Shown here in pieces: positions 15,834 through 24,377 of a stretch of 64,000 nucleotides of DNA. The notes under the pieces were generated by a model. It had not been told where the DNA came from and searched no databases. It saw only the letters and a list, made by a program, of their open reading frames with translations. Source of the stretch: Cryomorphaceae bacterium 1068 (GTDB lineage: Bacteria; Bacteroidota; Bacteroidia; Flavobacteriales_D; Cryomorphaceae); contig JAPVXR010000010.1 in NCBI GenBank assembly GCA_027214385.1, positions 62,001 to 126,000 of the forward strand. Reading direction: 5' to 3'. The position numbers were made by a program, and so were the translations under genes. How positions within the stretch are numbered: the first letter of the stretch is position 1; the number at the start of each line of letters is the position of its first letter.

Positions 15834-17243
15834 ATGTCGCAAACTCAAAGAAGAAGAAGAGAAGTCAAGAAAGCGCACAACTTATTAGAGTTGACTCAGA
15901 ACATTAAGCTTCAAATCGAAAAAACTTACCAAACCGCTTATTGGATTAAGGCAGAAATCAATAAACTCAATTACTACCCTCAAAGCGGACATTGCTATCC
16001 GGAATTAGTCGAAAAGAAAAATGGAAGAATCGTCGCCGAAATTCGAGGGTTCTTGTTCCGAAATGCCTACGAAGAAATTGACCAAAATTTCCGCAATCAA
16101 ACGGGCAAGCCTTTGTCGGATGGCATGGAAGTATTGTTGTTATGCCGAGTGAGTTATGACCCGAAATACGGTCTCTCGCTTTACATTTCAGATATCGACG
16201 CTTCCTTCACTTTAGGGGAAATGGCCAGATTGCGATCAGAAGCGATAAAACGTCTAAAAGCGGAAAGCATCTTCAGCCTCAACAAGGAAAAACCGCTATC
16301 AAAGTTGATCGGAAGATTGGCCGTTATATCTGTTGAGACGAGTAAGGGATGGAGAGATTTTTCACAAACCATCGAAGAAAGCAAGTACGCCTCTCAGATT
16401 GAGCGAAAGCTATTCCCCGCTAAATTACAAGGTGATGCTGCTGTACTTAGTATCTCAAAAGCACTACATAAAATTGCATTGCACCATGAACGGTTTGACG
16501 CTGTGGCGATAATACGAGGAGGTGGCGGAGATACGGGTATGGATTGCTATGACAGTTTTGAGCTTTCAAAACTGGTGGCAACTTTTCCCATCCCGGCTTT
16601 AACCGGTATTGGTCACAGCACCAATTTGACAGTCGTGGAAATGTGTGGTCACCAAAACTTGATCACCCCCACAGCATTGGCGCAGTTCATTATAGATGGA
16701 TATACTGACTTCGAGCAGCGCCTTAATCGTGCTGTAAGTCAACTTAAGCGTGTCAACAAACAAGTTGTACCCCTTCTAAGTAGTCGACTAGATGGTATGA
16801 CCGAAGAATTAGACAGAAAATCTAAGGGGCGCCTAAATGATGCCTATACCAATCTGAGACAAACGGGGAGAAAACTCGAGCAATCCGTCAAATCGGGGTT
16901 GACCGAGGAGAATAAAAAATTAGCATTTCGTCTTCCATTGAAACTCAATCAATCAGCAGAAAGCCTTCTCCGCATTGAAAAGGACAGAATTCAATCTGCC
17001 TCAAAACAGCTAAAAAACAATACTCCCACATATTGCGATAACCAGACCAATACATTGATTCATTTGGAAGATAAGCTGAGACTTCTCGATCCTCAAAACG
17101 TTTTGAAAAGAGGATACAGCATTACACTGAAGAATGGAAAAGCAGTAAATTCGAGTACTGATTTAGTCGAGGGAGATGAAGTGACCACCCGACTGGAAAA
17201 AGGTGAGTTCACGTCAACGGTAAAAAAGAAATCAAATGGCTAA
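15834..17243 (+). CDS. xseA: Exodeoxyribonuclease VII large subunit
   Basis: XseA is the catalytic subunit of the single-strand-specific exonuclease VII, which acts in DNA repair and recombination. The 469-residue protein has an N-terminal OB-fold (YWIKAEINKLNYYPQSGHCY) and the catalytic core with AIIRGGGGDTGMDCYDSFEL and PALTGIGHSTNLTVVE. A long coiled-coil region (about 290-400) binds the small subunit, and a C-terminal segment (LKRGYSITLKNGKAV) closes the family pattern. It follows a receiver gene by 3 bases and overlaps xseB by 8 bases. Identification is firm. Confidence 0.96.
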   Translation: MSQTQRRRREVKKAHNLLELTQNIKLQIEKTYQTAYWIKAEINKLNYYPQSGHCYPELVEKKNGRIVAEIRGFLFRNAYEEIDQNFRNQTGKPLSDGMEVLLLCRVSYDPKYGLSLYISDIDASFTLGEMARLRSEAIKRLKAESIFSLNKEKPLSKLIGRLAVISVETSKGWRDFSQTIEESKYASQIERKLFPAKLQGDAAVLSISKALHKIALHHERFDAVAIIRGGGGDTGMDCYDSFELSKLVATFPIPALTGIGHSTNLTVVEMCGHQNLITPTALAQFIIDGYTDFEQRLNRAVSQLKRVNKQVVPLLSSRLDGMTEELDRKSKGRLNDAYTNLRQTGRKLEQSVKSGLTEENKKLAFRLPLKLNQSAESLLRIEKDRIQSASKQLKNNTPTYCDNQTNTLIHLEDKLRLLDPQNVLKRGYSITLKNGKAVNSSTDLVEGDEVTTRLEKGEFTSTVKKKSNG

Positions 17244-17433
17244 AAAAGACTCTTACGAAGACCAATTATTGGAATTGGAAGAGATTATCAAGGATATAGA
17301 AGATGAAAGCATCTCTGTAGACGAACTGAGCACAAAGGTGAAAAGAGCGGCAGTTTTGATCAAGAGCTGTCGAGCAGTACTCAGCAGCACGGAAAAAGAT
17401 GTCGAGAATATTCTGAAAGATTTGGAAAACTAG
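17236..17433 (+). CDS. xseB: Exodeoxyribonuclease VII small subunit
   Basis: XseB is a short helical subunit that coats the coiled coil of XseA. The 65-residue protein begins with the usual YEDQLLELEEIIKDIEDESI helix, followed by the expected S-V-D-E-L turn and second helix. Its start lies 8 bases inside the end of xseA, so the two are coupled. The length is typical (60-80 residues). Confidence 0.92.
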   Translation: MAKKDSYEDQLLELEEIIKDIEDESISVDELSTKVKRAAVLIKSCRAVLSSTEKDVENILKDLEN

Positions 17434-17527
17434 TAGCCAACTTTCCTAATCCCTAGAAAAGTCTGAAGACCATATCTGATTGATTGGCCGAAAGACTAGG
17501 CTATTCTGTTTTTTTATAAAGACTGAT

Positions 17528-17875
17528 CTAGTCAAGTTTATCTCGAAGTTCATTTTCCATTCTTCGGAAGAGCATCAAAACTCCGATAATGAGAAGCCCT
17601 AAAGAAATGGCCGTGACTGCCCCAGGCGAAATCCCATCTATAACGAAATTGGTGAACGAGGTGCAAAAATATGCCATACCGAGGTAAACCAATTGCCTAC
17701 CTGCCTTTGGTTGCGCATAGTCCCAACTCTCTTGATTTCTCATTGATCGCTTTGTCCGGTAACCGTAGAAATAGATGGCCTTCCTTGGTGGAGGAAAAAC
17801 CAAAAAAAGTCCGGCTATTACAAAAATAGGAGAAACCACAATTGGGATAAGCGCTATCGGATTTAGAGTCTCCAT
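17528..17875 (-). CDS. SdpI/YhfL-family membrane protein
   Basis: A 115-residue protein with three to four membrane segments. The signature YGYRTKRSMRNQESWDYAQ, with conserved G-Y-R-T, M-x-N and W, is that of the SdpI/YhfL family; SdpI of Bacillus gives immunity to the SdpC toxin. The start at 17875 (METLNPIALIP) is preferred over 17917 because it begins right at the first hydrophobic segment. It converges with xseB and has no obvious operon partner. Function outside Bacillus is unknown. Confidence 0.82.
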   Translation of the reverse strand: METLNPIALIPIVVSPIFVIAGLFLVFPPPRKAIYFYGYRTKRSMRNQESWDYAQPKAGRQLVYLGMAYFCTSFTNFVIDGISPGAVTAISLGLLIIGVLMLFRRMENELRDKLD

Positions 17876-18093
17876 GTGCCGAATGTAAATGATCCAATCC
17901 GAATAAAATTGAAGCAAGATGAATGGATCAACACCTTAACGGACTAGTTCATCTTTATGCGCCCCAAAACAATACAACTGATCGTATTCATTGATCATAC
18001 AATTGATTTTAAAAATTTTATGCTGTATCTTGAGTTACACAAAACAAAAGACCTAACTTGTCGTTTGATTTAGTGAAGAAGTAACAATTCAAT

Positions 18094-18252
18094 ATGTTGA
18101 AAAACGCGATCAACCAATTAATGATTCCTTCTATTGAGAAAGCAATCCTGAATGGCAAGCACAAACTGCTCGTTAGCATAGCATTATCAATTTCTCCTTC
18201 ACTGAAAAAGGAAATAATGGATCGACTTTCTAAAGATCGCGTAAGGCGATAA
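18094..18252 (+). CDS. 52-residue hypothetical mini-protein
   Basis: This hand-translated frame gives 52 residues: MLKNAINQLMIPSIEKAILN, then GKHKLLVSIALSISPSLKK, then EIMDRLSKDRVRR. It has two amphipathic or hydrophobic stretches and a basic C-terminus. A strong terminator begins 24 bases after the stop, which indicates a short transcription unit here. A weak AGAAG lies about 13 bases upstream of the ATG. I do not recognise a family; a peptide or a noncoding RNA would both fit. Confidence 0.4.
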   Translation: MLKNAINQLMIPSIEKAILNGKHKLLVSIALSISPSLKKEIMDRLSKDRVRR

Positions 18253-18275
18253 TAACCCCTTTAAAGATATTTTTG

Positions 18276-18302
18276 AGCACATCAGTTGATGTGCTTTTTT
18301 TG
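18276..18302 (+). terminator. Intrinsic terminator after the 52-codon mini-gene
   Basis: AGCACATC (18276-18283) pairs with GATGTGCT (18288-18295) around AGTT and is followed by seven T. It lies inside the longer open frame of the next gene, so that gene must start downstream of it. Confidence 0.8.
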
Positions 18303-18335
18303 TTTGATAAGGCTGCCTATTTTGCGAAAAAAAAG

Positions 18336-18617
18336 ATGGAACTCAAAATAGAACAAGGAGTAACGAAAGGCTCAGCCTTTTTGGAAGACGATGGAAAAAG
18401 AGCAGCCGAAATGACTTTTTCGATAGCATCACCCCAGCTCATTATAATCGATCATACTGACGTTAACGAGCACTATCGAGGGCAGCAACTCGGGCGACAA
18501 TTGCTAGATGCGATGGTACAAAAAGCAAGGGATGAAAACTTTAAAATTTTACCGCTCTGCCCCTACGCTCGAAGTGAATTTCAAAAAGATACTTCGATCC
18601 AAGATGTAATGAGATAA
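18336..18617 (+). CDS. Small GNAT-like N-acetyltransferase (YidJ/COG2388 type)
   Basis: A 93-residue protein with the compact GNAT fold of the COG2388 group: a strand pair KGSAFLEDDGKRAAEMTF, then IIIDHTDVNEHYRGQQLG with the R-G-Q-Q-L-G-R acetyl-CoA loop, then KILPLCPYARSEF, the usual C-terminal signature. The ATG at 18336 was chosen because an intrinsic terminator lies at 18276-18302, within the longer frame starting at 18273. The substrate is unknown. Confidence 0.85.
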   Translation: MELKIEQGVTKGSAFLEDDGKRAAEMTFSIASPQLIIIDHTDVNEHYRGQQLGRQLLDAMVQKARDENFKILPLCPYARSEFQKDTSIQDVMR

Positions 18618-18755
18618 ACTCGTTTACTTCATGTTCACATTCTTAAGATCGGTCAATCACGGTCGAATCATATAATTGATCTAGGATGATGAGCACCACG
18701 CATTGATTCGCGATTTCTCTATCTTAGCTGCGCCTCTTCGATTGTAGACATTCAG

Positions 18756-20252
18756 ATGATTAAGCAACTTTATTCACAGAAAAACTTAGTAGGTTTCATT
18801 TTGATTCTTGCTCTGATTCCTTTGTTTGGCATCAATCTAGACGCCTACCACGACTGGGGTGGAGACTTTGCCCAGTATATTCAGCAAGCGATCAATCTGG
18901 TAAAAGGAATACCTCAAGGCGATACCCTCTACATTTTCAATCCCTATCACCTCTATCTATCTCCGCCTTCATATGGCGTCGGGTTTCCAATGCTTCTCGC
19001 ACCTGTTTATATTTTCTTCGGAAATAACATTCTCGCCTTTTTATACCTCATCACAGCAGTCTTTGCGCTCTACCTGATCTCATCTTATTATTTCCTTTCA
19101 TCTCGCTTCGGAGTCGTCGAGTCTCTGATCGCGGTGCTGATCTTTGCCTATACGCCGCAGATGCTGCGGTTCAAAGGCGAGGTTCTATCCGACCTACCTT
19201 TTGCCTTGATCATCTGTATCTGCCTGGTTCTGTATTCCAAACATGCCAAACTAAAAAGCTTCCTTCCTTATGGAATCATTGGCCTTCTCATAGGGTTTTC
19301 GATGCTCATGCGGCCCATCGGCATCCTACTTTTAGCGTCCATAATTTTGGATCAGGCTGTCGGCATTATGAGATCAGGCGATTTTACTAAAAAGCACATA
19401 ATCCGTCATGGATTATTAATAGGTGTCACGATTTTAGGATGCATGGGTGTCTACTTTATTTTTGGCGTACTTCTTTATCCCGCCAAGCAAGAATCCATTT
19501 CGTTCTTTTCAGATCTGTTTGTAACTAATGAAATCGGTGATCAAATTCGGGAAGGACTGGAGTATTACTTTTTGGAGCTAGAAAAAGTGTTCAACCCCGA
19601 TGCCGATAAATGGCAGTTCCTGAGCATTCTTCTTGAGGCCTTTGTAGTGGTAATGATGGTTATAGGGCTGATCAAGAGCTTACTGAATAAAGCCGACTTC
19701 ACTGATTATTTCTTCATGATGTACATGGGAGTCGTTGTTGTATTTCCCGTTTACACCCAAGGGTTTAGGTATGTACTTCCTGTATTTCCCATCGCGATGA
19801 AATACATCTTGATGGGTTTCCAATCCATCAAGCTGGACATTCGAGTCAGAAAGCCCATTGTGTACCTAGTGGTGTGCTACTGCGTTTATCTCACCTACGA
19901 ACGCGAAGTTGAAATTGTCATAGACCATTACCCCAATCAAACCTACGGACCACAGACAACCCAAGCTAAAGAGCTATTCCAATACATCAATCAGTCGACT
20001 GGTCCTGATGAAGTTGTGGTGTTCAATAAGCCTCGGGTTTTGGGACTTTACTCCCAAAGAGGGAGTTTTGCGTTGTATACTTTCGGAGAATTGGAAACAA
20101 CGGAAAACCAGCTCCGAGACTTAAAATGGAATTACCTCCTTCAATGCACCGAGCTATCCGATCAACCGATGGAGGAGTTTTTAGCAGCACATCCCAGCGA
20201 TGTCGTCAGTGTCTTTTCCAACGATAAGTTCCGACTGTACAAGAAAAAGTGA
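18756..20252 (+). CDS. GT39/ArnT-like polytopic membrane protein
   Basis: This 498-residue protein has about ten membrane helices and a C-terminal soluble part. The first extracytoplasmic loop has DWGGDFAQYIQQAINLVKG, the D-x-x-x-Y-x-x-x-A pattern of dolichyl-phosphate-mannose-type glycosyltransferases (GT39/GT83), followed by YGVGFPMLLAPVY. Such enzymes move sugars from lipid carriers to proteins or lipids on the periplasmic face. No polysaccharide genes flank it. Another member of the same superfamily lies at 34031-36097. Specificity cannot be deduced. Confidence 0.72.
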   Translation: MIKQLYSQKNLVGFILILALIPLFGINLDAYHDWGGDFAQYIQQAINLVKGIPQGDTLYIFNPYHLYLSPPSYGVGFPMLLAPVYIFFGNNILAFLYLITAVFALYLISSYYFLSSRFGVVESLIAVLIFAYTPQMLRFKGEVLSDLPFALIICICLVLYSKHAKLKSFLPYGIIGLLIGFSMLMRPIGILLLASIILDQAVGIMRSGDFTKKHIIRHGLLIGVTILGCMGVYFIFGVLLYPAKQESISFFSDLFVTNEIGDQIREGLEYYFLELEKVFNPDADKWQFLSILLEAFVVVMMVIGLIKSLLNKADFTDYFFMMYMGVVVVFPVYTQGFRYVLPVFPIAMKYILMGFQSIKLDIRVRKPIVYLVVCYCVYLTYEREVEIVIDHYPNQTYGPQTTQAKELFQYINQSTGPDEVVVFNKPRVLGLYSQRGSFALYTFGELETTENQLRDLKWNYLLQCTELSDQPMEEFLAAHPSDVVSVFSNDKFRLYKKK

Positions 20253-20321
20253 AGCCGATGCATTGCTGCGGTTTCGTGGATGACTTGAACAGCAGGGCTT
20301 ACATAAACCGCTACAAATTGC

Positions 20322-20329
20322 TACCTTTG
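20322..20329 (+). promoter_or_regulatory. Putative -7 element of the ABC-F gene
   Basis: TACCTTTG followed by CGG is an exact TAnnTTTG match 24 bases ahead of the ATG at 20354. No convincing TTG was seen at -33. Confidence 0.5.
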
Positions 20330-20341
20330 CGGCCCTTTTAA

Positions 20342-21877
<1,536 letters not shown>

Positions 21878-21951
21878 TCAGTTTTTCTTTTCGATCTCAA
21901 ATCCGAGCTTCTGCTGAGACAGATGCGTATCTTTCACGAAAATTTCTTTCG

Positions 21952-22902
21952 ATGAAAATATTCGTATTTGCTATTGCTCTTGTTGTTTCAGCTTTTGGCT
22001 ACAGCCAAACTACCCAGCTGGGTTTGGCGTACGACGTTTGGCCTCCTTTTACTAACATTCCTGATGAAACTGCCGTAGCAACGGAAATTGTCAAGACGGC
22101 ATTGAATAGAAATTCGATCGCAGTAAAAGAGCGCGTGCTGGATTTCAATATGGTGATCAAAGGACTTGAAGCAGGAAGTTTCCAAGCGAGTCCGGCACTT
22201 TGGAAAACTGAAGAAAGAGAAACCTTCCTCCTATATTCAGAACCTATCTTACACAACCAACTCGTTCTGGTAGGCCTAAAGGGTGCTGACGTGAGCGCCA
22301 CAAGTATGAGTGACTTGGACGGAAAAAGAGTGGCCCTAGTAGAAGGATATGCCTATGGTGAAGAAGTAGAAAACGCTGATGGAGTGATTCTCACCAAAGG
22401 AAAAAATGATCAAGCCAATCTTCTTCTTTTACTCGAAAAGAAAGTAGACTACATTCTAGTCGATGGACTACTGGTGGCCTATCTCAGGTCATATCAAGCC
22501 GCAGATGCCGAGAAACATTTAGAGCTGGGAGCTACTCCACTCGTCACAAAGGCGCTCCACTTTGCCATTCAGAAAAACATTGAGGATGCAGAAGGGTTGA
22601 TGAAAAAATTCAACGAATCCATTTCAGAAATGCAAGTTGATGGCACCTATCACCGAATCCTTAAGCTCAACTGGATTCAAGCAGATGTAGATGGCGACGG
22701 AGTACTTGAAATGATTCCGGGAGCCAATGCAGGAAGAGTGATGAAAAACGCTTATTCACTGAACGGTGGCTCAAGTGATTCGTCCAATATTTACTACAAC
22801 GGAAAGCTCCTTAATTGGGAAGATCTTCCCGACGATGTGAAGCGAACGGGAATCAATAGCCAAGATGTTCAGGATGTCACATTTTTGAGTTTCGGACTCT
22901 AA
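21952..22902 (+). CDS. Orphan solute-binding protein (SBP_bac_3-like) with Asp-rich C-terminal extension
   Basis: The 316-residue protein has a signal peptide (FVFAIALVVSAFGYSQ) and a bilobed amino-acid-binding-protein fold: LGLAYDVWPPFTN at the start, LEAGSFQASPALWKTEERE, LDGKRVALVEGYAYGEEV and the hinge return LHFAIQK. After about residue 240 comes an extension with DVDGDGVLEMIP (245-256), a calcium-loop-like motif, and a stretch ending YYNGKLLNWEDLP. No permease or ATPase is near, so a role as a periplasmic sensor or scavenger is possible. It converges with the next gene with a 4-base overlap. Confidence 0.78.
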   Translation: MKIFVFAIALVVSAFGYSQTTQLGLAYDVWPPFTNIPDETAVATEIVKTALNRNSIAVKERVLDFNMVIKGLEAGSFQASPALWKTEERETFLLYSEPILHNQLVLVGLKGADVSATSMSDLDGKRVALVEGYAYGEEVENADGVILTKGKNDQANLLLLLEKKVDYILVDGLLVAYLRSYQAADAEKHLELGATPLVTKALHFAIQKNIEDAEGLMKKFNESISEMQVDGTYHRILKLNWIQADVDGDGVLEMIPGANAGRVMKNAYSLNGGSSDSSNIYYNGKLLNWEDLPDDVKRTGINSQDVQDVTFLSFGL

Positions 22903-23336
22903 ACTTCGGCTACGAAGTACGTATCGAAACGAGCAAGATGCTTCTTGATTTCTTCGAGGGTATCTTCTTTTTCTTCCAGTGTGAGCTTTCCGAATAGCTC
23001 CATCAGTGGAAGAAGATAATTGTGAAGCTGCTCATGTGCTTCGCCCTTCATCGTACAATTCTTAAAAATCAGTCCAAATTCATCTCGAAGGTTCGATTGC
23101 AAAGTGTCGTAGCTTTGGACAGACGGATCGAACTGACTCACCATCACGCTCAGGTTTTTGATTCCATCAACCGTAGCTTGATTGGCCACCCATCGTTCGC
23201 CATTGTTGAGTTGTACTTCAGGAGCTGCAGGCTTTTCGACTTCGGTTACTTCAATTTCTTGTTCTACCTCTTTTGAGGGCTCGGTGCACGAAGCGAGCAG
23301 TAGCAGCGCTGCGGAGATAAGTAGTATTCTTTTCAT
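22899..23336 (-). CDS. Small lipoprotein of unknown function
   Basis: A 145-residue protein with a clear lipoprotein signal (ALLLLASC, C17), an acidic/Pro-rich linker (EVEQEIEVTEVEKPAAPEV) and a helical domain with one further Cys (KNCTMKGEAHEQLHNYLL). The pattern of paired Met/His/Cys residues (CTMKGEAHEQLH) could bind a metal (inference). It is the last gene of a three-gene operon; its ATG overlaps the stop of the 58-codon gene upstream (ATGA). I do not recognise the family. Confidence 0.72.
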   Translation of the reverse strand: MKRILLISAALLLLASCTEPSKEVEQEIEVTEVEKPAAPEVQLNNGERWVANQATVDGIKNLSVMVSQFDPSVQSYDTLQSNLRDEFGLIFKNCTMKGEAHEQLHNYLLPLMELFGKLTLEEKEDTLEEIKKHLARFDTYFVAEV

Positions 23337-23509
23337 TTCTCTTTCTTTTTTTCAAAATCAGCATAGTAGAAATATCCGTAGATCAAACTAGCGGAAGTTA
23401 CCAACCCCAATAGTACATCGAAGAAAGTATCACCTTGAATATAGTTATAAATAGAAGCTGTAATCCCTAAAAGTCCTATTATCAATAAAGTGTATTTCGT
23501 TGTTTTCAT
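23333..23509 (-). CDS. 58-residue two-helix membrane mini-protein
   Basis: Hand translation gives 58 residues: MKTTKYTLLIIGLLGITASI, then YNYIQGDTFFDVLLGLVTSA, then SLIYGYFYYADFEKKKEK. Two hydrophobic helices flank a short loop, with a Lys-rich tail. Both ends use ATGA overlaps: its ATG overlaps the stop of the DUF3667 gene (23506-23509), and its stop overlaps the ATG of the lipoprotein gene (23333-23336). That double coupling strongly supports a real gene although it is under 60 codons. Function unknown. Confidence 0.75.
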   Translation of the reverse strand: MKTTKYTLLIIGLLGITASIYNYIQGDTFFDVLLGLVTSASLIYGYFYYADFEKKKEK

Positions 23510-24264
23510 TGAAAAGCGTTTGTATTAATCGCGATATAAAGTCCAAGTGAAAGTCCAAGCAGGGCAGACCAGATGACTGAACTAACAATTAAAACGAAAG
23601 ACATCTCAAAGAATGAACGCAACCAAGACTTCTTAAGGAATTCTTTGTAGCCATAGATATACAAGAAAAACATCAAAATGTAAATCACCAGAACTACCAC
23701 CCACCCGGGTAAAATATGGTCGAGCGGAAAAAGAAAACTCAACATATTACTGAGACAAAACATGTAAGTCTGAAAGACGATATGTTCGGCATAGTTGAAT
23801 TTCCGCTTTAGGTTCATCAGCCATGTAAATAGTGCCGTAAAGGGAATGAATGTCCAAAGAATGAGGTTAAAATAACCTTGAACTTCACCAAGCAACCGCA
23901 AGACTGAAACTTTAGCTTCTTCCGGATTGCCACCCTTATCAGCTACCGATTCCGAATACCCCTGTGTGAAGTCGGTGCTTGCCTGTTGTGTAAACTCTGC
24001 TAAACCGATAAGAAACAGAGCTAAAGCCGTGGTAACAATCAATATTCGAAACGGTGGAACGTAGTGATAACGATTGGCACCTAAGTAGTCAAGAACGGTA
24101 GCACCCGGATTTGTAAACAGCTGCTTAATCGTATAAATCCCACCACGCTCGATATTGAAGGCCTCAACTGCCGAGTGCAGTATTTGCTTCATGGTGATAC
24201 GTTTTACCGTTCTTACTTCTGTAATATCTAGTGGTTCTTCTTCCGTAGGAAACTCGTTCATCAC
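23506..24264 (-). CDS. DUF3667-like membrane protein
   Basis: A 252-residue protein whose first part (VKRITMKQILHSAVEAFNIE) and GIYTIKQLFTNPG match the DUF3667 pattern, in which a short cytoplasmic lead precedes R-Y-x-x-P-x-x-x-L at the first membrane helix (NRYHYVPPFRILI). Four to five helices follow. The usual N-terminal Zn-ribbon of DUF3667 is not seen. It is the first gene of a coupled three-gene set with a 58-residue membrane peptide and a lipoprotein, so they may form one envelope complex (inference). Confidence 0.72.
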   Translation of the reverse strand: MMNEFPTEEEPLDITEVRTVKRITMKQILHSAVEAFNIERGGIYTIKQLFTNPGATVLDYLGANRYHYVPPFRILIVTTALALFLIGLAEFTQQASTDFTQGYSESVADKGGNPEEAKVSVLRLLGEVQGYFNLILWTFIPFTALFTWLMNLKRKFNYAEHIVFQTYMFCLSNMLSFLFPLDHILPGWVVVLVIYILMFFLYIYGYKEFLKKSWLRSFFEMSFVLIVSSVIWSALLGLSLGLYIAINTNAFQ

Positions 24265-24320
24265 ATTGGCTTTAAGCGCCTAAACTAAAAAATAAAATTC
24301 CAGAGACATCCATTTTGAAA

Positions 24321-24350
24321 ACAAAAAACCCTCGAATAATTTCGAGGGTT
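24321..24350 (-). terminator. Intrinsic terminator of the DEAD-box helicase gene
   Basis: AACCCTCGAA (24327-24336) pairs perfectly with TTCGAGGGTT (24341-24350) around a 4-base loop; on the minus strand it runs into TTTTTTG. It ends the helicase transcript 28 bases after the stop codon. Confidence 0.85.
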
Positions 24351-24377
24351 CCTTTGATGTCTTATGATATAGGAATA

